Source: Flavobacterium sp. MC2016-06
GTDB taxonomy: Bacteria; Bacteroidota; Bacteroidia; Flavobacteriales; Flavobacteriaceae
Reading direction: 5' to 3'
DNA: 64,000 nucleotides
NCBI RefSeq assembly: GCF_009711165.2
Contig: NZ_WMID02000015.1
Span: 1 to 64,000, forward strand
Numbering within the stretch: the first letter of the stretch is position 1; the number at the start of each line of letters is the position of its first letter. Below the pieces are notes generated by a model, which worked only from the letters and a program-made list of their open reading frames with translations, was not told the DNA's origin and made no database searches. This document shows positions 17,641-26,548 of this stretch, piece by piece. A program made the translations under genes and the position numbers.

Positions 17641-18576
17641 ATGGTAAGAATAGGAATTTTAGGTTTAGGTGGTGTTGGTGGTTTTTTTGGCGGACTTTTA
17701 GCGGAAGCTTATTTTAAATCTGATGAAATAGAGGTCATATTTATTGCGCGCGGAGAAACGTTTAATGTAGTTTCAAAATCAGGATTAAAAATTATTACAA
17801 ATGATTCTGAAAGGATTGTTTTTCCCAAAGTCGTTTCAAATGATCCCGTTGTTATTGGTAAATTAGATTATTTAATCTGTGCAACCAAAACCTATGATAT
17901 CGAAGAAAGTCTTACCGATATAAAAAAATGTATTACAAAAAACACGGTTATTCTTCCGTTATACAATGGCGTAGATGCGCCAGAACGTATCAGTACTCTT
18001 TTTCCTGACAATGAAGTTTTGCAAGGTTGCGTTTATATTTTCTCTATGATCGAAAGTCCAGGAGTTATAAATAATGTGGGGACTTTACAGAAACTATTTT
18101 TTGGTTCAGAAACGGCTTCAATAGATAAAATGAAAGCATTACAGACGATTTTTAAAAACGCTTCTATTGATAGTCATTTGGTTGATAATATTGAAGATAC
18201 CGTTTGGGAAAAGTTCGTTTTTATTTCCGTATTAGCTTCGGCAACTTGTTATTTAGATTATAATATTGGTGAAATTTTAGAAAGCCAGACTGGTAGAAAT
18301 TTCTATGTTTCTTTAATGAATGAAATTACAATGATTGCTGCTGTAAAAGGATTAAAACTTCCAGATGATATTATTATGCAGACCATTCTAAAACTCGAAA
18401 AAACGCCGCGTGATGCCACATCATCAATGCATCGTGATTTATTAGCCGGACGCAAAATAGAATTGGCTTCATTGACCGAATTTGTAGTAAATGAAGGTTT
18501 GAAATACGAAGTAGAAACGCCAACTTATCAATTGGTTTTAGATAAATTAGCGGATAAAAATAAAGCCGAAATCTAA
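17641..18576 (+). CDS. panE: 2-dehydropantoate 2-reductase
   Basis: 311 residues, normal for ketopantoate reductases. The NADP-binding GxGxxG loop is GLGGVG at residues 8-13. The second motif ICATKTYD follows the Rossmann part, and the catalytic-lysine region DTVWEKFVFIS lies near residues 188-198. The C-terminal helical domain carries the conserved SSMHRDLLAGRKIE. It reduces 2-dehydropantoate to pantoate for coenzyme A synthesis. The family also contains paralogues of unknown substrate, so panE is likely but not certain. Its stop overlaps the end of the convergent small gene by four bases. Confidence 0.85.
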   Translation: MVRIGILGLGGVGGFFGGLLAEAYFKSDEIEVIFIARGETFNVVSKSGLKIITNDSERIVFPKVVSNDPVVIGKLDYLICATKTYDIEESLTDIKKCITKNTVILPLYNGVDAPERISTLFPDNEVLQGCVYIFSMIESPGVINNVGTLQKLFFGSETASIDKMKALQTIFKNASIDSHLVDNIEDTVWEKFVFISVLASATCYLDYNIGEILESQTGRNFYVSLMNEITMIAAVKGLKLPDDIIMQTILKLEKTPRDATSSMHRDLLAGRKIELASLTEFVVNEGLKYEVETPTYQLVLDKLADKNKAEI

Positions 18577-18767
18577 GATTCGTCCTTTGTTGTGCGCACC
18601 AAACTAATTCCAGATGTAAAGAATACGATTCCTAAGATGCCGTAAATAATTAAGGATTTAATATCTCTAGTTCCGCCAGAAGTACCTGCGAAAATAACTG
18701 CTGTATAGATTAAACCAACAATGCCTAAGATTGTAAGTAATCCACCGAAAAATCTTTTTAGGTTCAT
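18573..18767 (-). CDS. Small two-helix membrane protein
   Basis: 64 residues. Two hydrophobic helices at about 5-27 and 38-57 are joined by a short GGTRDIKS loop, ending in a charged tail (RTTKDES). The composition fits an inner-membrane protein. No function can be assigned. It converges on panE, with which it overlaps by four bases at the stop codons. The clear ATG start and good membrane profile support a real gene. Confidence 0.6.
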   Translation of the reverse strand: MNLKRFFGGLLTILGIVGLIYTAVIFAGTSGGTRDIKSLIIYGILGIVFFTSGISLVRTTKDES

Positions 18768-18912
18768 GATTTTTAGTTTTATGATTCCTTACAAAGCTAT
18801 TGGTTTATAGTTATTTGCAGTTATATAATTGCGCAGGTAAATTATATCATTCACATTGTAAAAATTGTAAGAAAAGAATTTTGTTTTTAGTACAGCTGCA
18901 TCGATTTAATAT

Positions 18913-18920
18913 TATATTTG
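18913..18920 (+). promoter_or_regulatory. -7 promoter box for the outer-membrane protein pair
   Basis: TATATTTG lies 23 bases before the ATG at 18944. It supports the choice of 18944 over the earlier in-frame start at 18800. Confidence 0.55.
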
Positions 18921-18943
18921 TGCCAGCCAATCAAAAAACCAAT

Positions 18944-19492
18944 ATGAAAAAAAACTACTTATTTTTACTTTTATCTTTCCTTTTAGTTAGTTCCCTGCAA
19001 GCACAAGAAGAAGCTGCAACTACAGTAGCAAAAAATCAATTTAAAATCAATATGTTATTTCCAGGCTTTGTTTACGAGCATGGTTTTACGGCCAAAAACA
19101 CACTTTATTCAGAAGTAAGTTTAGGAGCAGGCTATCGTTATAATAGTTATAATAATGATGGAACATTTGATATTTATCCTATGATTAATGCACAGTTGCG
19201 TCATTATTACAATTTAGAAAAAAGAGCCAATAAAGGAAAAAGAACCGCACATAATTCGGGTAATTTTTTGGCTTTATCAGCTTACTATAATTTCGAATCT
19301 ATTTCTACAAACGACGATTATGGTTACTTTGTTCAATCTTTTACAATTGCACCAGTTTGGGGATTTCAGCGTACTTATAAAAGAAAACTTAATCTAGAAG
19401 TACATTTAGGAGCCGGAGTAAACTTTGACAAATTTGATACAGAAATTATTCCTGTTGCTAATTTTACTTTAGGCTGGGTAATTGGAAAATAG
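18944..19492 (+). CDS. Putative outer-membrane beta-barrel protein
   Basis: The ATG at 18944 starts a clean signal peptide (MKKNYLFLLLSFLLVSSLQAQ), giving 182 residues; the longer in-frame version from 18800 would bury it. The mature protein has alternating hydrophobic strands rich in Tyr and Phe with polar turns (LYSEVSLGAGYRYNSYN, FLALSAYYNFES, NLEVHLGAGVNFD), typical of an 8- to 10-strand barrel. No specific family is recognised. The next gene starts three bases after its stop and is of the same general type. Confidence 0.7.
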   Translation: MKKNYLFLLLSFLLVSSLQAQEEAATTVAKNQFKINMLFPGFVYEHGFTAKNTLYSEVSLGAGYRYNSYNNDGTFDIYPMINAQLRHYYNLEKRANKGKRTAHNSGNFLALSAYYNFESISTNDDYGYFVQSFTIAPVWGFQRTYKRKLNLEVHLGAGVNFDKFDTEIIPVANFTLGWVIGK

Positions 19493-19495
19493 TTT

Positions 19496-20155
19496 ATGAT
19501 AAAACAAGCACCTTATCTTTTACTATTTTTATTTGCTGTACAAGTAAATGCGCAGCATGCTAGACTTTATGCTAATGTATCGGGGTATCTGCAATCTGAT
19601 TTTGAGACTAGAAGTTTTTTTGAAGTAGGAAGCGGCATCGAGGTAAAAGTGCATCGCTTTTTTAAGCCCGAAATTGGAGTAAGTTATTTTTTTGGCAGTC
19701 TAGAAGATTTTACTAAAGTAGACGGACAAGGAAATGTTCAGTCCTTAAGAACGAGCAATGCTAATGCACTCAACTTTAATCTAACGCCTAAGATTTCTTT
19801 GTTTAGCAGAGAAGTAAATTCCGGCGATGGATTTATTCAGATACTGCCTAGATTTAATATTTCGAAAATTGAAGCTAACCGTTATTATACCGTTGTCAAT
19901 CAAAGCAATCCAGCAAATTCTGTAACTACAAAAGAGAAAGTTGTAGAATGGCAGAAATCGTTTGGAATTGGTGTTGGCGTTGACATTGTACTTTCGGATA
20001 AAAATTACGATTCAGTTTCTCTAAATGTCTATTACAACGGAGTTAATCTGGGCAAAGCAGTAACAGATGTAAATCATAGCAGTGCAAAATTAGACACCAA
20101 TACTTTAGGATTTGGAGTAAGTTATTATTTAGGATTTGAGAAGAAGAAAAATTAA
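19496..20155 (+). CDS. Putative outer-membrane beta-barrel protein
   Basis: 219 residues. The signal peptide MIKQAPYLLLFLFAVQVNAQ is followed by repeated amphipathic strands (ARLYANVSGYLQSDF, EIGVSYFFGSLEDF, LNFNLTPKISLFS, DSVSLNVYYNGVNLG) and an aromatic-rich last strand. It starts three bases after the barrel gene at 18944, so the two are one transcription unit. A structural or porin-like role in the outer membrane is a guess. It converges on the response regulator gene, leaving only three bases between stops. Confidence 0.68.
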   Translation: MIKQAPYLLLFLFAVQVNAQHARLYANVSGYLQSDFETRSFFEVGSGIEVKVHRFFKPEIGVSYFFGSLEDFTKVDGQGNVQSLRTSNANALNFNLTPKISLFSREVNSGDGFIQILPRFNISKIEANRYYTVVNQSNPANSVTTKEKVVEWQKSFGIGVGVDIVLSDKNYDSVSLNVYYNGVNLGKAVTDVNHSSAKLDTNTLGFGVSYYLGFEKKKN

Positions 20156-20158
20156 GCT

Positions 20159-20848
20159 TTAAGCTTTTTCTATTTTAAATTCCAAGCCAATATTACGTAC
20201 CGTTTCAATACTAATTTTAGGATCAGCGTTAAAATATTTTCTAAGTCTACTGATGAAAACATCCATGCTTCGACCAGAGAAATAATCGTCTTTTTTCCAT
20301 ACAGACATTAAAATTTGATCTTTCTTTAATAATTGATTATGATTAAGATATAAATATTCAATAAGAGAAGCTTCTTTTTCTGTAAGTTGCTGTATGTTGT
20401 TTTTATGATGGAGGGTTAAACGTTCGTTATCAAAAGTATACGAGCCAATTTCAATAATATGATTTCCATTTAGGCTTTTCTTTTGCTCAATTCGTTTCAA
20501 GATATTCTGAAGTCGTAAGATCAATTCTTCCGCTTCAAAAGGTTTTACGATATAATCATCAGCACCCAATTTTAATCCGATGATTTTGTCTTCTTTTAAC
20601 CTTCGGGCAGTCAAAAAAACAAATGGAGTTTCGGGATTAATTTTGATGATTTTTTCAGCCAAAGAAAATCCGTCCAATTTTGGCATCATGACATCAAAAA
20701 CACAAATATCAAAAGTTTTATTTTTGAAGAAATCAAGTGCTATTTCGCCATTTTCTGCCCAAAAAACTTCATAGTGATGCAGTTCTAAATATTGTTTTAG
20801 AACATTAGCAAAATCAGCATCATCTTCGGCTAAAAGTATTTTTTTCAA
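20159..20848 (-). CDS. OmpR/PhoB-type response regulator
   Basis: 229 residues from a TTG start at 20848 (MKKILLAEDDADF); an in-frame ATG at 20890 would prepend 14 hydrophobic residues overlapping the kinase gene and is unlikely. Receiver domain: acidic pair Glu8-Asp9, phosphoacceptor Asp52 in VFDVMMPKLDG, and the KPF motif. C-terminal winged helix: ENKASLIEYLYLNHNQ-like recognition segment (here EKEASLIEYLYLNH) and SRLRKYF. It lies 10 bases after the kinase gene, so they form a two-component pair. The divergent TonB-type barrel at 22357 is the obvious candidate target. Confidence 0.92.
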   Translation of the reverse strand: MKKILLAEDDADFANVLKQYLELHHYEVFWAENGEIALDFFKNKTFDICVFDVMMPKLDGFSLAEKIIKINPETPFVFLTARRLKEDKIIGLKLGADDYIVKPFEAEELILRLQNILKRIEQKKSLNGNHIIEIGSYTFDNERLTLHHKNNIQQLTEKEASLIEYLYLNHNQLLKKDQILMSVWKKDDYFSGRSMDVFISRLRKYFNADPKISIETVRNIGLEFKIEKA

Positions 20849-20858
20849 TACAAGAAAT

Positions 20859-22217
20859 TTAAATTTTAAACATAATCGTAAACACAGCACCTTTCCCTAA
20901 ATCACTTATTACAGCAATAGAACCTTGATGCGCTTTTATAATCTGGTCAACATAATACAAGCCTAAACCAAGCCCTTTCGCATTGTGTAAATTACCTTGT
21001 TCTACTCTGTAAAACTTCTCAAAAAGCAGTGCCTGTTTATTTTTAGAAATTCCAATTCCGTCGTCTTCAATACTTATAGAAAACTGATTTTCAATATTTC
21101 TAGTTTTTACAGAAATACGGCTTGAACCATATTTTACAGCATTTTCTAAAACATTTAAAACAGCCGTTGTAAGATGAAATTTATCTAAAACCAAAACCGT
21201 TTTTTCAGTTTTAAAATCAGTTTCAATCGTAATTTTTGGATAACCAATTTTAAAATCTTCTATTATTGAAAGTAGAAAAGTTTCGGTATTTATTTTTTCT
21301 TTTTGTAATTCGATTTCATTTTCAGCAAGCGAATTGGCCAAAACCTGATCGATTAAACTCTGTAAACGATTGTTCTGGCGCGAAATGGTATTGACAATGG
21401 CATTGAAATTTTCGTCGTTTTCACGAATGTTTTTCTGCTCTAGAATTTTAGTCGAAATCCCCAAAGTTGCCAAAGGTGTTTTAAGTTCGTGCGTAATGTT
21501 ATTGATAAAATCAGTTTTAACATCGCTTACTTTTTTCTGTTTAATTAAAGCTTTTATCGCAATTACAAAAAGTGTTATCAAAGTAAGAATAGAAAGTAAC
21601 GACAAAACAAGAACAACAGCCATTCTCCTTAAAATAATCATTTCCCAATCGATTACAGATACGTACATCGAATCTTCTGTCAGCAGTTTATAATCCTCAT
21701 TTTTGAATAAACCATTCGTGGTTCCAACATAATTTCGAACTAAAAAAGCATGATTTAAAGACGCTAAATTGCCGTATAATTTATTTTGAATAAAAGGTTT
21801 TTCGGAGAAAATAGTATCTGCTTTTTTTGAATTTTGATAGAGAATAAATTTATTCAAGACAATTGCAAAATCAATTTTAAGATCGGGCATTTCTCTTTCA
21901 AACTTGCGTTGAATTTTCTGCGTTAAAGCATTTCTAAATTGATTTTCAAGAATGCTGTTTTTAATATCCGATTTAGTTTTTTTTCCTTGAATATAATTTT
22001 GAGTCAACTCTTTATAAAGCGCTTCTTTTTTGCTGACAATTACCGAATCGATATCACTGTAATTGTTTGAAATCTGAGCAATTTCATTTTTGATTTCGGT
22101 ATGAAACTGCGCCACTTTATAATCGTAAGTCGTTTTTACCAAATAGCACTGCACTGTAGATAAAACCAGCAGTGCAACGATAGAAAACGCGATTAATAAA
22201 TTGATTCTTTGTTTCAT
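20859..22217 (-). CDS. Sensor histidine kinase
   Basis: 452 residues from the ATG at 22217 (MKQRINLL); an ATG at 22226 would add three residues. One helix at about 7-27, a ~165-residue periplasmic sensor region with no Cys pairs, and a second helix at about 198-225 precede the kinase core. The H-box is DFINNITHELKTPLATLG (His243). The N box and G boxes follow (VLNVLENAVKYG, DDGIGISKNKQ, GLGLGLYYV). Known family chemistry: autophosphorylation on His243 and transfer to Asp52 of the adjacent regulator. Stimulus unknown. A TATTTTTG box sits at 22237-22244. Confidence 0.92.
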   Translation of the reverse strand: MKQRINLLIAFSIVALLVLSTVQCYLVKTTYDYKVAQFHTEIKNEIAQISNNYSDIDSVIVSKKEALYKELTQNYIQGKKTKSDIKNSILENQFRNALTQKIQRKFEREMPDLKIDFAIVLNKFILYQNSKKADTIFSEKPFIQNKLYGNLASLNHAFLVRNYVGTTNGLFKNEDYKLLTEDSMYVSVIDWEMIILRRMAVVLVLSLLSILTLITLFVIAIKALIKQKKVSDVKTDFINNITHELKTPLATLGISTKILEQKNIRENDENFNAIVNTISRQNNRLQSLIDQVLANSLAENEIELQKEKINTETFLLSIIEDFKIGYPKITIETDFKTEKTVLVLDKFHLTTAVLNVLENAVKYGSSRISVKTRNIENQFSISIEDDGIGISKNKQALLFEKFYRVEQGNLHNAKGLGLGLYYVDQIIKAHQGSIAVISDLGKGAVFTIMFKI

Positions 22218-22236
22218 AAGACACATAAATACAAGC

Positions 22237-22244
22237 CAAAAATA
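22237..22244 (-). promoter_or_regulatory. -7 promoter box for the kinase/regulator operon
   Basis: TATTTTTG on the minus strand, 20 bases before the ATG at 22217. Confidence 0.55.
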
Positions 22245-22356
22245 AAGCTTTTATGATACAATTAAAGCATTAACGCCGCATTAACCTCCAATTAACTTTC
22301 AGAATGCCGTATTAGAAGCACTTTTGCATCATCTCAAACCAAAATCTTCTTAATCA

Positions 22357-24471
22357 ATGAAAGTTTATTTTCTTTTAAAAATCATTATCATTATACTTCT
22401 TTTTTGTTTTTCACTGGCTGGATATTCTCAAGTAGAAATAAAAAAAGACAGTATTTCTAATGAACTGAATGAAGTTGTAATTGCCAATAATAAAAAGGCT
22501 TTTTCGTATCAAAACGGGAACATAAAAATGGATGTTGCCAATTCTATTTACAATTCGATTCCCAATACTTTAGATTTACTATCAAAACTGCCAACAGTTT
22601 TAATTAGTGCAGATAAAGAAACCGTTTCTGTTGTGGGCAAAGGAAACGCTTTGATTTACATAGACAATCAAAAAGTTGGAATTGAAGATTTGAATGCTTT
22701 GGCTGCAGCCGATATAAAAAGCATCGAAATCATTAAAAATCCATCTTCAAAATACGAAGCTCAAGGAAGAGTTGTCATTTTAATTACTCGAAAATTCAGC
22801 AAAAAAGAAGGTTCAAAAACAAATGTTTCTGAAACAGCTTCTTTAAAAAAAGACTTTAATAATTACTTTGGATTAAATTCTAGTTTTAAGAAAAATAAAC
22901 TCGAATGGAAAGCCAATTTCAATTACAATCAATTACAGCCTTGGGAAAGTCATCGTATTAATTATCAAATTCCAGATGCCGCTATTATTTCCAATTATAA
23001 TGTTGCGGCGTTTACTAAAAGAACGGAATTTGTTTATGGAGCAGGATTGTTTTATAAAATGAATGAAGACGATTATTTGTCTTTCAATTTTAGCGGAAAA
23101 TCCAGACAAGGATCTTTTACAATTAATACAGAAACATATAATAAAAAAGAAGATGAAGAAAATAACGTAATCACTTTGAGCGACAATAACAGCAGAAGGA
23201 ACTTTGTAAATTCGTTTGTCAATTATTTTAAAAAGATAAAATCGATTAATACGCAAATGTTTACAGGTTTTCAATATTCTAGATTTGACCAAAAGGAACA
23301 ATCTCTTGCTGAGAATAATTTTAATAACACGCAATTTGATTGGGCGCAGGAAAGTAGTCAGAAATTTAAAGTTGATGTTTTTTCGGGACGAATAGATTTG
23401 GAAAAGAAATTTAAAAATGAAATGAAATTGGAGTTCGGCGGTTTGTATTTATCGGCGAAAGCCAAAACAGATTTTGAAACTTCAAATTTTGAAACAGATG
23501 TAACTGCAATATCAAAATACAAGCTAGACGAAAAAAATAGTGCCGTTTATACTCGATTATCGGGAACATTAAAAAAGATCGAATTTTCGGCCGGATTACG
23601 TCTTGAAAACACAAATGTTTTAGGAAAACTTGAAAGTGATAATCAACCTTTAGTCCATAAAAACTACACGAATCTTTTTCCAAAATTAGAGCTAAATTAT
23701 CCAATAGACACCACAAAATCAATTAGTATAAATTATGCTAAAAGTATAGACAGACCCAATTATTCGTCAACAAGTCAAGGCGCAACGTATATAAATCCGT
23801 ATTTTATATATTCGAGAAATATCAATTTAAATCCCACTTTTACAGACGAAATTGCGACGAGTTTTCAGTACAAAGAAAAATCGGTTCGATTGAGTTATTT
23901 TAAAAGTTCAGATCCAGTTTACAGCAGTTTTAGTTTTGATAATCAGAATAATGTACTCACGTTTAAAGAAGTAAATTACCGTAAAGAATCGGGTTTTAAT
24001 CTGGATTTTACATTGCCGTTTGAATATAAATTATGGACAACAACCAATAGCCTTACTTTTGCAATGAGTAAAATTGAAGACATTACAGCACAATCAGGCA
24101 AAGCTACACCATATTTATATTACTATACCAATAATACATTCAGGCTCCCAAAAGGATATACAATTGTTACAACAGTTTGGGGATTAACAGATCACAGAGA
24201 AGGTGTTTTTTTGCGTGAAGGCAAATGTGTGGTTGATTTAGCAATTTCTAGAACCTATTTTAAGAATTGGGATCTCACTTTAAGCTGTAATGATATTTTT
24301 AAAGGAACCATTTACGGCGAAAGTTTCACTGTAAACAACATTAGTTCGCGATCCAGATATTTAGTAGACACGCACGAAATTTCGCTGGCACTGAAATATT
24401 CTTTTGGAAAAATTAAAGATTCACAGTTTAAAGAAAAAGACATTAATGAGAATTCAGATCGAATCAAATAA
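22357..24471 (+). CDS. Outer-membrane beta-barrel protein of the TonB-receptor type
   Basis: 704 residues. A signal peptide (residues 1-25, ending GYSQ) is followed by a plug-like domain (ANSIYNSIPNTLDLLSKLP, then AADIKSIEIIKNPSSKYEAQG) and a long barrel with many aromatic strands. The N-terminal carboxypeptidase-like domain of SusC-type receptors is missing. This fits the group usually called outer membrane beta-barrel family proteins, related to TonB receptors. The substrate is unknown. It is transcribed away from the histidine kinase and regulator, with 130 bases between, which suggests the two-component system controls it. Confidence 0.85.
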   Translation: MKVYFLLKIIIIILLFCFSLAGYSQVEIKKDSISNELNEVVIANNKKAFSYQNGNIKMDVANSIYNSIPNTLDLLSKLPTVLISADKETVSVVGKGNALIYIDNQKVGIEDLNALAAADIKSIEIIKNPSSKYEAQGRVVILITRKFSKKEGSKTNVSETASLKKDFNNYFGLNSSFKKNKLEWKANFNYNQLQPWESHRINYQIPDAAIISNYNVAAFTKRTEFVYGAGLFYKMNEDDYLSFNFSGKSRQGSFTINTETYNKKEDEENNVITLSDNNSRRNFVNSFVNYFKKIKSINTQMFTGFQYSRFDQKEQSLAENNFNNTQFDWAQESSQKFKVDVFSGRIDLEKKFKNEMKLEFGGLYLSAKAKTDFETSNFETDVTAISKYKLDEKNSAVYTRLSGTLKKIEFSAGLRLENTNVLGKLESDNQPLVHKNYTNLFPKLELNYPIDTTKSISINYAKSIDRPNYSSTSQGATYINPYFIYSRNINLNPTFTDEIATSFQYKEKSVRLSYFKSSDPVYSSFSFDNQNNVLTFKEVNYRKESGFNLDFTLPFEYKLWTTTNSLTFAMSKIEDITAQSGKATPYLYYYTNNTFRLPKGYTIVTTVWGLTDHREGVFLREGKCVVDLAISRTYFKNWDLTLSCNDIFKGTIYGESFTVNNISSRSRYLVDTHEISLALKYSFGKIKDSQFKEKDINENSDRIK

Positions 24472-24517
24472 AAGAAAAAGCGCTTGTTAAGACTGCCGTT
24501 TGAATCTAAAATTGAAC

Positions 24518-24608
24518 GCGGATTTCACGAATTTGCACAAATTTTAATGAATAACGTTCGTTTGTGAAATTAATTTCACAAACGAATTAGTGGTAATTCG
24601 TAAAATCT
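24518..24608. repeat. Dispersed palindrome, family R1, copy 4 (degenerate)
   Basis: GCGGATTTCACGAATTTGC on the left and GTGGTAATTCGTAAAATCTG on the right preserve the R1 pattern. Its centre contains a perfect 30-bp palindrome at 24557-24586 (half-site TTCGTTTGTGAAATT). Confidence 0.7.
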
Positions 24609-24616
24609 GGATTGTT

Positions 24617-25222
24617 TTATCCTTCGTCTTCTTCAGTAGCTTTTTTTAAGGAATCATCTGGAAGCTCTTCATCATCATCGGTAGAATTTAATTCGAAAAA
24701 ACTAAAAAAAGAACCACCGTAACTTTTCTGAAAAGAGAAATTACTCAAGTGTTCCATTTTAGTATATTTAGAATGCTCGATAATCATCATTCCGTCTTCG
24801 TGAAGTAATTCTCTTTCGAAAATCGTTAATACAATTTTTTCAAAAGTTTTCTGATCTAAACCATAAGGAGGATCTGCAAAAATAATATCGTAGGATGTTT
24901 TACAGTTTTCTAAAAATTTGAAAACATCACTTTTAGTTGCTGCAATATCAAAATCATATTCTGACGAAACCTGTTTGATAAATTTTACGCATCCAAAATC
25001 GCCGTCAACAGACGTAATTGGAGCACTTCCGCGAGAAGCAAATTCAAAACTAATATTTCCAGTTCCAGAAAATAAATCTAAAACTTTTAAACTGTCAAAA
25101 CTAAAATGATTATTCAAAACATTAAATAATGCTTCTTTACTCATATCAGTCGTAGGTCTTACAGGCAGGTTTTTTGGGGGAAAAATGCGTCGTCCTTTGT
25201 ATTTTCCTGAAATAATTCTCAT
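24617..25222 (-). CDS. rsmD: 16S rRNA (guanine(966)-N(2))-methyltransferase
   Basis: 201 residues with the RsmD layout. It begins MRIISGKYKGRRI and PVRPTTDMSKEALFNVL. The SAM-binding loop is VLDLFSGTGNISFEFASRG (47-65), and the catalytic DPPY is at 117-120 (IIFADPPYGL). The enzyme methylates the N2 of G966 in 16S rRNA, using S-adenosylmethionine. A C-terminal acidic tail of about 20 residues (rich in Glu/Asp) is unusual compared with the E. coli protein. Its ATG overlaps the stop of the DUF3822 gene by four bases, so the two are translationally coupled. Confidence 0.93.
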   Translation of the reverse strand: MRIISGKYKGRRIFPPKNLPVRPTTDMSKEALFNVLNNHFSFDSLKVLDLFSGTGNISFEFASRGSAPITSVDGDFGCVKFIKQVSSEYDFDIAATKSDVFKFLENCKTSYDIIFADPPYGLDQKTFEKIVLTIFERELLHEDGMMIIEHSKYTKMEHLSNFSFQKSYGGSFFSFFELNSTDDDEELPDDSLKKATEEDEG

Positions 25223-26040
25223 GATTGAAATAAGATATAATGTTTTTGATTTTGTGCTGTAGAGAAGTTGTTTTTTTCTTGCAGAGTGCTCACATCCAAA
25301 AACGAAATATTTCGAATGTATTTGTAAGCAATTGCATAAAATGGGTCGTTTTCGCTTATTGTACCCAATAAGTCAAGTTGAAAAGCTTCTGGATTTAAAC
25401 TCAATTGCTCGGCTGTAAAAAGCAGATAATAAAGAAAATCTTCTGGAGTATTGTATTCAAACGAATTGAATAATAGTAGTTTTTGATTTTGTACAACGAT
25501 AACTTCAAAATGATCGGGATTAAAATTTACAACCATTTTTTTTTCGTCGTTATTTCTTGAAGCATCTAATAATTTTTCGACCAAAATGCTGTTCGCGTGT
25601 TTATAATCAAAAGAACCAACATTGTCGATCAGGAAATTATTGATGTTTATGTACGGAATATAAACCGAATTCATCTGGTAATTTGAAACCTGATCGTAAG
25701 CAAAAAAATCAGTTTCAAAAACCTTTGTGGTGTATTGTAAATAACTGCCCAAATAGTTTTCATCAAAAAGAGCCGAAGGAACAAAAGTCGAAAGATTATT
25801 GGTATGTATCACCATAATCTCGTCGTACGTATGTTTTAGTTCAGCATTGTTTTTAAAAACATCCGCTAATAATTCTTCAATTTTGATAGTCTTATTAGAA
25901 GTGTCAAATTGAACTTCTTTCATTGTTGTTATGACATTATTTAAAGTATCAAAACAGCAGAATGATAACCCGTTAAGGGAAACCTGAATAGAAAGTTTTT
26001 TATAATTTTTTGAAGTGATGTTAAGGCTTTGTAATGACAT
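25219..26040 (-). CDS. DUF3822 family protein
   Basis: 273 residues from the ATG at 26040 (MSLQSLNITS); an in-frame TTG at 26100 would add 20 residues. The protein has no signal peptide. It has an actin/ASKHA-like alternation of strands and loops (LSIQVSLNGLSFCCFDTLNN, then SVYIPYININNFLID). Short proteins of this type occur next to rsmD in many Bacteroidota and are labelled DUF3822; that is from memory. The four-base overlap with rsmD supports a shared function, perhaps in the same RNA modification or envelope step, but none is known. Confidence 0.75.
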   Translation of the reverse strand: MSLQSLNITSKNYKKLSIQVSLNGLSFCCFDTLNNVITTMKEVQFDTSNKTIKIEELLADVFKNNAELKHTYDEIMVIHTNNLSTFVPSALFDENYLGSYLQYTTKVFETDFFAYDQVSNYQMNSVYIPYININNFLIDNVGSFDYKHANSILVEKLLDASRNNDEKKMVVNFNPDHFEVIVVQNQKLLLFNSFEYNTPEDFLYYLLFTAEQLSLNPEAFQLDLLGTISENDPFYAIAYKYIRNISFLDVSTLQEKNNFSTAQNQKHYILFQS

Positions 26041-26120
26041 ATTTGATTTATAATTCGTTACCTGTTTTGGTTTCAAGAAAGAATTTAATTCGGGACACAA
26101 ACTTACAAATTAAAAAGCAA

Positions 26121-26128
26121 CAAAAATA
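26121..26128 (-). promoter_or_regulatory. -7 promoter box for the DUF3822-rsmD operon
   Basis: TATTTTTG on the minus strand, about 80 bases before the ATG at 26040. Confidence 0.4.
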
Positions 26129-26216
26129 ATAGCAATTTCAAAAAACAATATTTAATTAAAGCTGCGGGTTTATTATTTTTTTATTAAATAATTGCAATTC
26201 ATACGATTTTCATTTT

Positions 26217-26352
26217 AACACATAGAAACATAGATTTTTTTTAGAATATAGGATTCAAAAAAGAAACACATTTTTTTATATAAACTGCTATGTGTATTTA
26301 AACAAGTGAAACGCCTGCTTTTTAATCTGAAATATCTATGTTCCTATGTGTT
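26217..26352. repeat. Intergenic inverted repeat, family R5
   Basis: Left arm AACACATAGAAACATAGATT at 26217 and right arm ATATCTATGTTCCTATGTGTT ending at 26352 are complementary with one mismatch and a two-base insertion. They flank about 95 bases. The only clear copy in the window. Confidence 0.7.
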
Positions 26353-26410
26353 ATAATATTTACCAATGTTTTACTTATTCTTTACTATTTGATGTCGAAT
26401 AAAATAAGCA

Positions 26411-26516
26411 GTTGATTTTTGATATTGAGATTGACATTGCCATTGAGATTGAAATTGATTTTTGAAATTGAAATTGCCATTGATTTTTGCCATTGATTTT
26501 TGAAAATTGCCATTAA
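26411..26516. repeat. Low-complexity ATTG-rich repeat tract
   Basis: Degenerate repeats of TTGATTTTTGAAATTG, TTGCCATTGATTTTTG and GAGATTGAAATTG, running up to about 30 bases before the helicase ATG. It is not in frame with any gene. Confidence 0.75.
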
Positions 26517-26548
26517 AAAGCCCGTACTTTGTAGTTCAATTTTACCCT

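Noticed and set aside
18800..18943. N-terminal extension of the first outer-membrane protein
   Set aside because: The signal peptide starts at 18944 and the -7 box lies at 18913, inside the proposed extension.
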